Shown here one piece after another: positions 18,943-27,018 of a stretch of DNA of 64,000 nt (position 1 is the first letter of the stretch; each line of letters opens with the position of its first letter). The DNA lies in NCBI RefSeq assembly GCF_000020685.1, contig NC_012526.1, positions 20,001-84,000 of the forward strand. The letters run 5' to 3'. A model generated the notes under the pieces. That model was not told the origin of the DNA. It did no database searches and worked only from the letters and a program-made list of their open reading frames with translations. The stretch is from Deinococcus deserti VCD115. Lineage in GTDB: Bacteria; Deinococcota; Deinococci; Deinococcales; Deinococcaceae. A program made the translations under genes and the position numbers.

Positions 18943-20331
18943 TTACAGCACCAGAACGATAGGCCGTTCCAGTGTGCCCGCCAGGTCGGCCAGGAACTGC
19001 GCGGCCTGGGCCGTATCCACGTTGCCGTTGAGGCTCAGGGCGGCGCGGCCGTCCTGTACACGTCCGATGCTGAGCGTCAGGGTGTGCGGGAAGTGCAGAT
19101 CGTCCAGGTCACGCGCTCCGGCGTCCACGATCAGCAGATCCGGGGTGCCGGTGTGGTCGGTGTCCAGGCCCTGCAGAGCGTCGCGCAGGTGTCCACTGTT
19201 GACGCTGCGGGTCCGCTGGCCGTCGTGCAGGGCCACGCTGCCCAGGCCCAGGAGGCTGGAGTGACGCTGAGCTGCGCGGGCGACCAGCAGCGCGAGCGGC
19301 ACGTCCTGACCCAGTGCGTCGCTAAGCTGCGCACGCAAGTCGGTGACGGCGCCCAGGCTGGCGTCACGGCGCAGATACACTCCGAACCACGTGGCGTCCT
19401 GGACGGGCTGGACTGCGGCCGGCGCAGGAGCGGCGGGCTGAACAACAGAAGGAACTACCGGCTCAGGCTGCGGCGCAACCGGCTCCTGGGCAGGGGAGAG
19501 TGCGGGGGCAGCAGGAGCAGCGGCCTGAACCTCGGCAGCTGCGGCGGGTGTTTCCTCGACTGGTGCGTCTGCCACAGGAACGGTTGCGGCTGGCGTGTGC
19601 ACAGCCGGGACTGGCTCCACGGTGGGCGTGTCCTGGACGGCCGGCGCCTGTACGGTCGGCGTTGGCGCCATGACCGGTGCGGCGGGCTGCACCGGAGCTG
19701 GAGTTTCTGTCGTGGCGGCAGACGCTGCGCTGGCGCCGGGCTGCGCCGGGGTTTCGGCCGCCGGGCTGGTTTTGTACAGACGCGACAGCAGGCTGCCCAG
19801 GCCCGCAGCGGCCCCACCGGACGCGGGAGGCGTGGAAACGGGTGGAGCACTGGCTGGCGTCGGTGCGGCCACGGGGGCACTTGCGGCCACGGGTTGGGCC
19901 GGCTGGCTGATGGCGATGGGGGCAGGAACAGGATCAGCCACTACAGGAGCGGGAGTTTCCTCTTCATCGAGCTCGAATTCCATTTCCTCGTCATCTGCAT
20001 TCACGGTTTCGGCCGGGGCCACCGGAGCTGCAACATCAGCGCCAGGGCGGGTCTGTTCGACAAACGCGGCGATATCGCTGTCCACGCCGGCCTTGCTCAG
20101 CATGTCAGCGCTGAACATGCCCCCACCGGGAATGTCCTGACCATTCCAGTCAGGCGGAGGAGCGTCCACCGGGGTGGGCGGCGGCTCTTCCTCGCCGGTC
20201 ATGATGCGCGCCAGGTGAGTGAGGATGTCCTGCTCGACAATCTGGCCACCTTCGCCGCTGCCCTGCAGGTGCTGCCAGTCGATCCCGTTCGCTTCCGCCA
20301 GAATCTTGGCGAGCGGAGCAATGCGTTCCAT
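18943..20331 (-). CDS. E3-binding-domain protein with a degenerate 2-oxoacid dehydrogenase E2-like C-terminal domain
   Basis: 462 aa. Residues 1-43 (IAPLAKILAEANGIDWQHLQG, then GSGEGGQIVEQDILTHL) match the peripheral subunit-binding domain of E2 acyltransferases. Residues 45-305 are a Pro/Ala/Val-rich low-complexity linker. Residues 310-462 align in order with the E2 catalytic domain: VTDLRAQLSDALGQDVPLALLVA, DLLIVDAGARDLDDLHFPH, TLTLSIGRVQDGR and LSLNGNVDTAQAAQFLADL. The catalytic HxxxDG is replaced by NGNVDT, and no lipoyl domain is present, so acyltransferase activity is unlikely. It has GGGGGAA upstream of ATG 20331 and its own terminator; no E1 or E3 gene is nearby. A structural or regulatory partner of a 2-oxoacid dehydrogenase complex is the inferred role. 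Confidence 0.75.
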   Translation of the reverse strand: MERIAPLAKILAEANGIDWQHLQGSGEGGQIVEQDILTHLARIMTGEEEPPPTPVDAPPPDWNGQDIPGGGMFSADMLSKAGVDSDIAAFVEQTRPGADVAAPVAPAETVNADDEEMEFELDEEETPAPVVADPVPAPIAISQPAQPVAASAPVAAPTPASAPPVSTPPASGGAAAGLGSLLSRLYKTSPAAETPAQPGASAASAATTETPAPVQPAAPVMAPTPTVQAPAVQDTPTVEPVPAVHTPAATVPVADAPVEETPAAAAEVQAAAPAAPALSPAQEPVAPQPEPVVPSVVQPAAPAPAAVQPVQDATWFGVYLRRDASLGAVTDLRAQLSDALGQDVPLALLVARAAQRHSSLLGLGSVALHDGQRTRSVNSGHLRDALQGLDTDHTGTPDLLIVDAGARDLDDLHFPHTLTLSIGRVQDGRAALSLNGNVDTAQAAQFLADLAGTLERPIVLVL

Positions 20332-20565
20332 TCAGTTCCCCCTTTGCGCGCCCATTGTAATAGAGGCCGCAGTGATCATCACGCGGTCTGTCTGGGCTGT
20401 TAAAGCAGATGATCTCATGCTTGCATGTCAGCGTGCCGTCTGGACACTGACAGCCTTCTTTCAGCCGGCACCGGACGCGAGGAAAAAGGCACATGGCCGC
20501 CGGGGGGTGCTACCCTCCAGAGACCGCGTCCGCGCCCGCGTGGCGTGCCGTTTTCGGAGAGCCTT

Positions 20566-21597
20566 ATGTTGATACTTGAAGAGATGCAGTCGCGTGGCCA
20601 CGAGGCCCTGACGCTGCTTCACCACGCGCCGACCGGCCTGCGTGCGGCCCTGGCCATCCACTCTACGGTGCTGGGCCCGGCCATTGCCGGTGTGCGCCTG
20701 CGCGATCAGGACGAGGAACTGGCCGTGCGTGGAGCGCTGGCCCTGTCCGAGAGTCTGACCCTGAAAGCCGCGCTTGCCGGGCTGAACTACGGCGGCGGCG
20801 CCTGCGTGCTGATGATGCCGGAAGCCGGGGTGGAAGACCCGCATGCCAGAGAGGCCCTGTTCCGGGCCCTGGGCCGGCAGGTGCATCCGATGGCCTCCCG
20901 GGTAGTTCTGACCGAGGACATCGGCGTGACACCCGCTGACATTGCCTTTCTGGCGCAGGAAACGCCCAGCACGCTGGGGATGAACACCGATACCAGCAGC
21001 GTGACTGGTTACGGCGTGTACCGGGGCATCAAGGCTGCGGCCCGGCATGCGCTGGGCAGCGAGAGCATGCGCGGCGTACGGGTGGCCATCGTCGGTGTCG
21101 GAGCCGTGGGCCGCTCGCTGGCCATGCACCTGCACCGCGAGGGTGCGCGGCTGACCATCTCGGATGAGCGGCAGGACCGGGCCGTGGCGCTGGCAGACGA
21201 ACTCGACAATGTAAACGTGGCAGGTGTGGGCGAGATCCTGGATACCCCCTGTGACATCCTGTCGCCCTGTGGCTACGGCCACAGCATCCGCAGTGAGGAC
21301 GTGCCCCGGCTGCAGTGCCGCCTCATCGCCGGCGGCGAGCACCATCCCCTGACCCGCAAGGGCGAGGGGGCCGTGAAGGAGGCTGGAATCGTCTATATGC
21401 CGGATTACGCCATCAATGCCGCCGGCCTGATTGCCGCGGCTACCGGAAGTGACGCCACCCACGCCGCCGAGCGGGTCTATCAGACCGTCAACCGCATCGT
21501 CGCAGCGGCAGAACAGTACGGCAAGGCCCCGCACGTGGTTGCGCGGCGCATGGCCGAGCGCCGCATTGACCTGATCGGCAGCCTGGGACGCGCATGA
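20566..21597 (+). CDS. Glu/Leu/Phe/Val dehydrogenase family protein lacking the usual catalytic lysine
   Basis: 343 aa, length and order as in leucine dehydrogenase. Start ATG 20566 follows GGAGAG. Lys67 of the substrate-binding segment SLTLKAALAGLNYGGG is present, Asp118 (LTEDIG) is present, the Rossmann region VAIVGVGAVGRSLAMHLHREGARL is intact, and SVTGYGVYRGIKAAA and MPDYAINAAGLI match the family. In leucine dehydrogenase GGGK supplies the catalytic lysine; here the sequence is GGGAC, with Ala79 in that position. It may be inactive, have altered chemistry, or use another residue. It overlaps the uridine kinase gene by 4 bp. Confidence 0.85.
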   Translation: MLILEEMQSRGHEALTLLHHAPTGLRAALAIHSTVLGPAIAGVRLRDQDEELAVRGALALSESLTLKAALAGLNYGGGACVLMMPEAGVEDPHAREALFRALGRQVHPMASRVVLTEDIGVTPADIAFLAQETPSTLGMNTDTSSVTGYGVYRGIKAAARHALGSESMRGVRVAIVGVGAVGRSLAMHLHREGARLTISDERQDRAVALADELDNVNVAGVGEILDTPCDILSPCGYGHSIRSEDVPRLQCRLIAGGEHHPLTRKGEGAVKEAGIVYMPDYAINAAGLIAAATGSDATHAAERVYQTVNRIVAAAEQYGKAPHVVARRMAERRIDLIGSLGRA

Positions 21598-22217
21598 CGG
21601 GTCACGTGCGCCCGTTTGTCATCGGTGTGGCTGGAGGGTCGGGGAGCGGCAAGACCACCGTGACCCGGCGGGTGATCGAGACGGTCGGTGGCAACGGCGT
21701 TTCGGTCCTGAATCAGGACAACTACTACCGCGACCAGTCTGATATTCCCTTCAACGCCCGGCTCAATACCAACTACGACCACCCCGCCGCTTTCGACTGG
21801 CCGCTGCTGCGTTCGCACCTTGACGCCCTGCTCTCGGGCGTGCCTATCGACATGCCGGAGTACGACTTTACGCAGCACACCCGTTCGGCACAGGCCAGCA
21901 CGGTCCTGCCCGGCGCCGTGGTGGTGCTGGAGGGATTTTTCGCGCTGTATGACGAGGAGCTGCGTGAGCGTATGCACCTCAAGGTCTTCGTGGATGCCGA
22001 CGCGGACGTGCGGTTTATCCGGCGTCTGTTGCGTGATACCCAGGAGCGCGGCCGCACGCCCGAAAGCGTGATCCAGCAGTATCTGGAGTACGTCCGCCCC
22101 ATGCACCTGAGCTTCGTGGAGCCCACCAAGCGCTACGCGGACGTGATCATTCCGCACGGCGGCATGAACGAACCAGCGCTGGACATGCTGTCTGCACGTA
22201 TTCGCACCACCATCTGA
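21594..22217 (+). CDS. udk: Uridine kinase
   Basis: Pyrimidine salvage: phosphorylates uridine and cytidine with ATP or GTP. 207 aa. Seen: P-loop GVAGGSGSGKTTVTRRV, NQDNYYRDQSDIPF, NYDHPAAFDWPLL, PEYDFTQHTR, VVLEGFFALYDEELRERM and the lid RRLLRDTQERGRTPESVIQQYLEYVRPMHLSFVEPTKRYAD region. ATG 21594 overlaps the preceding stop (ATGA), so it is translationally coupled to the dehydrogenase-like gene. Confidence 0.95.
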   Translation: MTGHVRPFVIGVAGGSGSGKTTVTRRVIETVGGNGVSVLNQDNYYRDQSDIPFNARLNTNYDHPAAFDWPLLRSHLDALLSGVPIDMPEYDFTQHTRSAQASTVLPGAVVVLEGFFALYDEELRERMHLKVFVDADADVRFIRRLLRDTQERGRTPESVIQQYLEYVRPMHLSFVEPTKRYADVIIPHGGMNEPALDMLSARIRTTI

Positions 22218-22316
22218 GATCCAGAACCCCGTACTCCTCCGGCCGTCACCGCCTTTGGATGGATGACATCTGCCGTCTGTGGCGCGCAGCATGGCCGGCG
22301 TGAGTGCCCGCCCCTT

Positions 22317-22322
22317 TAGGAT
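22317..22322 (+). promoter_or_regulatory. -10 box of the DUF5693-csaB unit (leaderless, GTG start)
   Basis: TAGGAT ends 6 nt before GTG 22329. The spacing supports that start rather than GTG 22323. Confidence 0.55.
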
Positions 22323-22328
22323 GTGCCT

Positions 22329-24221
22329 GTGACCGATCCGACCCCCACCCGCCCGACCGAGCGCGGGGACCACTCTTTTCCTTCCTCTCCGTCAGGCCTG
22401 CGGTTGCCACCGGCCACCCGCCATCCCTGGACCCGCGCCCTGCTGGGCGTGATTCTGCTGTCGCTGATTCCGGCGCTGATCCTGGCCACGCAGCGCGTTG
22501 CCTACGAGCAGACGCAGAAAACGGTGGCCCTGGTCATGGATTACCCGGCGCTGTCCCTGCAGGCCCGGCGCCTGGGTCTGGAGCCGCAGGCGCTGCTCGA
22601 CCGCTATAAGGGGCTGGGCCTCAACGGCGTGGCGGTCTACGAGGACGTGATCGGCAGCCTGGAACAGCGTGGGGAGATCTACATCCAGCCGGGCGCAGAG
22701 CTGGCGGTGCGCTACCCCGGCTCGGAAGTCAAGGCGCAGAACGTCTACGTGCGTTCGATCAGGCCCGGCGCCGCAGAGGCCCTGCCGGCGCGCTACACCA
22801 TTCCTACCCGTCAGGTACAGGTGGGAGGAGAGACCTGGACCGAGTGGCCCACAGACCCCCGCTTCCTGCCTACGGGCCCCAACCGTGAGCAGATTGCCGA
22901 CCTGAAGGCGCAGGGTCTCACGGTGATGTACCGGCCCTATGCCGACGACGCGGTAAGGGCCCCCGGGGCCGACTGGCCGGACGTGCCCTTTGTGGCGTTT
23001 ACCGGCGATGAGGTGATCGGGGCGCGTACGCCTGAGCTGCTGAACGACATCAATGTTCGCCTGGGACAGCGGGTGCCCGCCCTGATCGAAGGCAATGGGC
23101 AACGCGGTCTGGACATCCTGGTCGCCACGCACGGCGGGGCCCGGATGTTCGCCATGAACCCGTCGTGGCAAAACCGGCTGGGGCCAGAGGAGGTGGCCAG
23201 CAAGTACGGACTGGCTGCGTCCGAGCGCAGCATGCGGCTGCTGTACCTGCGCCCCTACCCGACCGTCGGCGAGACCGAGGCCATGCTGTCGCGCCTGACA
23301 ACCCTGCTGGCCAGTAAGGGCGTGAAGGTCAATCAGCCGGTCATCGAGCCGTTTCAGGACAACACACTGCTGCGGGCCCTGAGTCTTATGGGTCCGCTGG
23401 CGGCCCTGCTGCTGCTGGGTCTGAGTTACCCGCTGCCGCGTCTGGGAATGCTTGTGGTGGGCATGTCGGCTTTGCTGGCCTTCGGCCTCAACCGCTTTCA
23501 TCCTTTTGAAGGCGCAGCGCTGGTCGCGGCCGTGACCTTCCCGGCGCTGGGGCTGGTGCTGCGGCGCCACCGGGTTTCGGACTGGTTCCTGGCCACAGGG
23601 CTGTCGCTGGCCGGGGTGCTGTTCGTCTCGGCGCTGGGGGCCAACAAGGCCAGCATGCTGGGCCTGGAGCCTTTCCGGGGCGTTGGTCTGACCCTGCTGC
23701 TGCCGCTGCTGCTGGTGGCGCTGAGCTTTCTGCCTCGTCAGGACATCCGCAAGACCGCCCGTGACCTGTACGCCGCGCCGATCAAACTCGGTGACATGGC
23801 CGTGATGGCGCTTGGCCTGGCTGTGTTTGCGCTGGTGTTCCTGCGCCGCGGCAACACCACCAGCGGCGTCAGCGTGACCGACACCGAAGCCAAGGTGCGT
23901 CAGGGACTCCAGGACAGCATCGTGCGCCCGCGCTTCAAGGAACTGGCTGGACATCCCCTCGGGTTGATCGGCCTCAGCGGCGTGCTGCCGGGGTATCTCG
24001 GCGCGATGCTGATTCTGGGCGGCGTGATCGGACAGTCGAGCATTCTCAATACCTTCTCGCACTTTCACACTCCGCTGCTGATCAGTGCCGCGCGCGTCTT
24101 TATCGGCCTGGGCATCGGTCTGATTGCCGGTCTGGTACTGATCGAGGCCTTCAAGTTCGGGCTGCGGCTGTGGCACACCTACCGTCCTGAAGGACAGTCT
24201 CGTCTGGAGGTGCAGGCATGA
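22329..24221 (+). CDS. DUF5693-family membrane protein
   Basis: 630-aa polytopic protein. One membrane segment lies at about residues 38-58 (RALLGVILLSLIPALILA). A large extracytoplasmic domain spans about 60-350 and resembles a TIM-barrel-like fold region (YKGLGLNGVAVYEDVIGSLEQRGEI; ALIEGNGQRGLDILVATHGGARMFAMNP). Eight or so membrane segments fill the C-terminal half. DUF5693 proteins are typically encoded beside csaB, as here with a 4-bp overlap. GTG 22329 is chosen because of the -10 box spacing. Molecular function is unknown; the partner suggests cell-wall polymer pyruvylation or export. Confidence 0.82.
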   Translation: MTDPTPTRPTERGDHSFPSSPSGLRLPPATRHPWTRALLGVILLSLIPALILATQRVAYEQTQKTVALVMDYPALSLQARRLGLEPQALLDRYKGLGLNGVAVYEDVIGSLEQRGEIYIQPGAELAVRYPGSEVKAQNVYVRSIRPGAAEALPARYTIPTRQVQVGGETWTEWPTDPRFLPTGPNREQIADLKAQGLTVMYRPYADDAVRAPGADWPDVPFVAFTGDEVIGARTPELLNDINVRLGQRVPALIEGNGQRGLDILVATHGGARMFAMNPSWQNRLGPEEVASKYGLAASERSMRLLYLRPYPTVGETEAMLSRLTTLLASKGVKVNQPVIEPFQDNTLLRALSLMGPLAALLLLGLSYPLPRLGMLVVGMSALLAFGLNRFHPFEGAALVAAVTFPALGLVLRRHRVSDWFLATGLSLAGVLFVSALGANKASMLGLEPFRGVGLTLLLPLLLVALSFLPRQDIRKTARDLYAAPIKLGDMAVMALGLAVFALVFLRRGNTTSGVSVTDTEAKVRQGLQDSIVRPRFKELAGHPLGLIGLSGVLPGYLGAMLILGGVIGQSSILNTFSHFHTPLLISAARVFIGLGIGLIAGLVLIEAFKFGLRLWHTYRPEGQSRLEVQA

Positions 24222-25204
24222 GAAGCACGTCCAAGCGCGTGACGGTCAGCGGTTACTACGGGTTCGGGAATACCGGCGACGAGGCCATTGCCCTGGCCAT
24301 CAGCCGGGAACTGCGGGCGCGCGGAGTCGCGCCGCTGCTGCTGTCCAATACCCCGGCCGAAACGGCGCAGTTTGCGCACAGTGAAGCGGCGGCACGTATG
24401 AATCCGCTGGCCCTGCTGCGCGCCCTGCTGCGTTCACAGGTGCTGCTGTCTGGTGGCGGCGGTCTGCTGCAGGACAAGACCAGTGCGCGCACCCTGACCT
24501 ATTACCTGGGGGTGATTCGGCTGGCCCAGCTTCTGGGCCGGCGGGTGGTGGTGTTCAACCAGAGTGTGGGTCCGCTGTCTCCCGAGGGAGGCCGCAAAGT
24601 ACAGGCTGCCCTGAAAGGCGCCCGCGTGATCGTGCGTGACCGGGGCAGCCTGGAAACCCTTCGCCAGCTGGGGATAACGGGGGAACTGGGCGGCGACCCG
24701 GCGTTGCTGCTGAGCCCCAGCCCGGGGCTGGTCCGCGACCAGCGCACCGTGATTGTGGCGCCGCGGGGTGACGTGACTGACGCGACAACCACGCTGCGGG
24801 ATGTGGTGGCGGAACTGCGCACCCACGGTCGCCGGGTCGTGGCCCTGAGCTTCATGCCGGACCACGATGACACGGCTGCCCACAGCCTGGGCGCTGACGA
24901 GGTCCTGAGCACCCGTGATCCCCAGGTCGCGCTGGACGCCATTGCGCAGGCCGGCTTCGTGATCGGGGTGCGCCTGCATGCGGTGATTCTCGCGGCGGCT
25001 GCGGGCGTGCCGTTTGCGGGGATCGCCTATGACCCCAAGGTTCTGGGCTTCTGCCAGGATGCGGGAGCACCCTCACACCCGACGTTTCTGGACCCGCAGG
25101 TGATCACGGCGCAGGCGGTGGCTCTGCTGGACCCGGACTGGGCAGCCGTGGCTCAGATGAAGGAGCGCGCGGCCAAAAGTTTTGACCGGGCTTTGCAGCG
25201 CTAA
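24218..25204 (+). CDS. csaB: Polysaccharide pyruvyl transferase CsaB
   Basis: 328 aa. Adds ketal-linked pyruvate from phosphoenolpyruvate to a secondary cell-wall polysaccharide, creating the ligand for SLH domains that anchor S-layer proteins. Seen: SGYYGFGNTGDEAIALAI at the N-terminus, LLSGGGGLLQDKTSARTLTYYLG, VFNQSVGPLSPEGG, VRDRGSLETLRQLGI, GGDPALLL and the C-terminal VIGVRLHAVILAAAAGVPFAGIAYDPKV. All are CsaB hallmarks. It overlaps the DUF5693 gene (ATGA) and ends at a strong terminator. Confidence 0.93.
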   Translation: MRSTSKRVTVSGYYGFGNTGDEAIALAISRELRARGVAPLLLSNTPAETAQFAHSEAAARMNPLALLRALLRSQVLLSGGGGLLQDKTSARTLTYYLGVIRLAQLLGRRVVVFNQSVGPLSPEGGRKVQAALKGARVIVRDRGSLETLRQLGITGELGGDPALLLSPSPGLVRDQRTVIVAPRGDVTDATTTLRDVVAELRTHGRRVVALSFMPDHDDTAAHSLGADEVLSTRDPQVALDAIAQAGFVIGVRLHAVILAAAAGVPFAGIAYDPKVLGFCQDAGAPSHPTFLDPQVITAQAVALLDPDWAAVAQMKERAAKSFDRALQR

Positions 25205-25212
25205 AGGATAGG

Positions 25213-25247
25213 CAGACGCGGAGGCTTTGGCCTCCGCGTCTGTTTTT
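25213..25247 (+). terminator. Intrinsic terminator after csaB
   Basis: Perfect 13-bp stem (CAGACGCGGAGGC / GCCTCCGCGTCTG), 4-nt loop, then TTTTT. Confidence 0.9.
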
Positions 25248-25255
25248 ACCGGGAT

Positions 25256-25789
25256 TCAGTTGCTGGCGACTACTGAGATGGAAAGCGGTACGTCGCTGTC
25301 GGTAATGCCGTCGGAATAGGTCAGCTCAGCGACACGTAGCGCCACTGCCCTGGCATCCGCGTCGGCGCTGACTTTCAGGACGACCTTGACCCTCTCGTAG
25401 TAGCTCACGGTGGTTTGGAGACGGGTCTCTTCTGTGCGTGTTGTTTCCTTCATGACTGCCGCACGGTCCAGACGGACGTTGACGCCCTGCGGCAGATTGC
25501 TGGCTTTGAGGCGCAGCCAGCCGGCGTGGTGCTCGACCGAGTTCACTTTTCCGCCGTTCACATTGTCAAAGTCGATGCGCAGGTCATTGAAGTACTTGTC
25601 GTTGACACTGATCGCCGAGCGCGGGTAGATAAGCTGCACGTAGCGGGTCTGGCCGGGCTGAATTTTCACTACGGAAAGCGGAGTGGTCAGCACTTCAGGG
25701 GTCAGGGCGCCACCCGTCTGGGCGGGGGCACAGGCCCCCAGCAGGGTCATCAGAGCAGGTACAGCCGACAGGAGCATATGCTTCTTCAC
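25256..25789 (-). CDS. Predicted lipoprotein of unknown function
   Basis: 177 aa. The N-terminal signal ends in a lipobox (LLGAC, Cys at 20), followed by APAQTGG. The mature part is beta-rich, with no family recognised. The start is GTG 25789, 7 nt after -10 box TAGGCT, consistent with a leaderless message. It is convergent with csaB and shares the terminator region. Confidence 0.75.
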   Translation of the reverse strand: MKKHMLLSAVPALMTLLGACAPAQTGGALTPEVLTTPLSVVKIQPGQTRYVQLIYPRSAISVNDKYFNDLRIDFDNVNGGKVNSVEHHAGWLRLKASNLPQGVNVRLDRAAVMKETTRTEETRLQTTVSYYERVKVVLKVSADADARAVALRVAELTYSDGITDSDVPLSISVVASN

Positions 25790-25796
25790 AAACCTC

Positions 25797-25802
25797 AGCC
25801 TA
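25797..25802 (-). promoter_or_regulatory. -10 box TAGGCT of the lipoprotein gene (leaderless)
   Basis: Minus strand TAGGCT ends 7 nt before GTG 25789. Confidence 0.5.
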
Positions 25803-25873
25803 TGCTCAGCAGGGCATCATCGTGTGCTGGTTTCAGCAGCATGGCGGGTGTGTCCCCTGGAGGGAAGAGCCGT

Positions 25874-26338
25874 TCAGGCCCCGGTGTTGATCACGTTGCA
25901 GGTGCAGCGCGCCAGACTGGTCACGCGGCCCCGCTCATCCTTGATTTCAATGCTCCAGACCATCACGCTGCGGCCCCGGTAGACCAGTTCGGCTTCTCCA
26001 GTCACAAACCCCCCGCTGACCCCCCGTACGTGGGTGCCGTTCAGGTCTACGCCAACCGCCACCTGCCGGCTGGGGTCCAGGTTGAGCCAGGAGCCTACAC
26101 TGGCCAGTTCCTCGGCCAGGGCGAGGTTGGCTCCGCCATGCAGGCGCCCTGCCGGCTGGAGATTGCCCTCGACCGGCAACCGGGCCACCACCCGCTGCCG
26201 GCTGATACTGAGAAACTCGATGCCCAGGCGGTCGCCTAAGGTGCCGGACAGACCGTTCATACGCCCGGCCAGTTCCTCGGGGGTGTAACGCTCGAAGTCT
26301 TCTGCCGTGGGCATGCGCAGGTCCGGATGCAGGGTCAT
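25874..26338 (-). CDS. PaaI-type hotdog thioesterase
   Basis: 154-aa acyl-CoA thioesterase of the hotdog fold. The family core is visible: LGIEFLSISRQRVVARLPVEGNLQPAGRLHGGANLALAEELASV (HGG motif with a catalytic Glu), then NGTHVRGVSGGFVTGEAELVYRGRSVMVWSIEIKDERGRVTSLARCT. The length is normal. -10 box TATCCT lies 7 nt upstream of the ATG. Substrate specificity is unknown. Confidence 0.9.
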   Translation of the reverse strand: MTLHPDLRMPTAEDFERYTPEELAGRMNGLSGTLGDRLGIEFLSISRQRVVARLPVEGNLQPAGRLHGGANLALAEELASVGSWLNLDPSRQVAVGVDLNGTHVRGVSGGFVTGEAELVYRGRSVMVWSIEIKDERGRVTSLARCTCNVINTGA

Positions 26339-26345
26339 ACGGCCC

Positions 26346-26351
26346 AGGATA
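26346..26351 (-). promoter_or_regulatory. -10 box TATCCT of the thioesterase gene (leaderless)
   Basis: Minus strand TATCCT ends 7 nt before ATG 26338. Confidence 0.5.
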
Positions 26352-26386
26352 GGTGAGCGCGCCGGGCTTTCCAGTTCCGCTGCCCT

Positions 26387-26950
26387 TCAGCCGCGCGCCT
26401 GCCCCACCCCGTGCCGGTACACCAGTTCCCCACCCAGTACGCCGCCGCAGGCGGCCAGCACCAGCCCGCCACCTGACAGGGCGCGGCCCAGCCGGCGGTG
26501 ACCGCGCTGCCGGGCCAGCAGCGAGCCGGCGGACAACACGAAGGCAGTCTCGTTGATCAATCCGTGCACCAGCCCGGTGCGGCGCGCCTGACCCTGTGTC
26601 AGGGTCCAGTCGGCCCAGCCAGCAGCGATCGCCGGAAGGGCGCCCACTGTTCCCAACAGCAGGGCCTGATCCGCGGCGTGGTCGCGCTGGTCCGTGCGGC
26701 CCGGTGCCCAGTCGAGGATGCCAGCAACGATCCAGCCTCCCAGGGGCAGATGAATCAATGCCGGATGCAGCGGGTGTCCCAGTTTCTCACCGTGCAGCGT
26801 GGCGCGCACCCTGGGAGGAAGACGCTCCAGCGCCTGTTTTACCAGCGGCTGCAAGTCGCGGGCCAGAGCCTCCACGCGGCCGTGTTCACTCAGGGCGTCT
26901 TCGAACCGGTGGGTGGGCGCGTCTGATTGCTGAAAGGACGGCAGTCGCAT
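26387..26950 (-). CDS. DUF2231-family membrane protein
   Basis: 187 aa. The DUF2231 signature HPLHPALIHLPLGGWIVAGILDW is present at about residues 60-82, followed by three more hydrophobic segments with conserved His/Trp positions (AGWADWTLTQGQ; TGLVHGLINE). The N-terminal 55 residues are soluble and charged. AGGAGG precedes ATG 26950. Some DUF2231 proteins are thought to bind haem; that is not shown here. Confidence 0.85.
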   Translation of the reverse strand: MRLPSFQQSDAPTHRFEDALSEHGRVEALARDLQPLVKQALERLPPRVRATLHGEKLGHPLHPALIHLPLGGWIVAGILDWAPGRTDQRDHAADQALLLGTVGALPAIAAGWADWTLTQGQARRTGLVHGLINETAFVLSAGSLLARQRGHRRLGRALSGGGLVLAACGGVLGGELVYRHGVGQARG

Positions 26951-27018
26951 GCAGACCTCCTGTCGTTCCTACCGTAGCTGTTCGCCGCTGCACTGGGGCG
27001 CTGACTGACCTTGTGGTT

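Noticed and set aside
22392..24176. 594-codon minus-strand frame opposite the DUF5693 gene
   Set aside because: Gln/His/Arg-rich antisense artefact; the plus-strand membrane protein is coupled to csaB.
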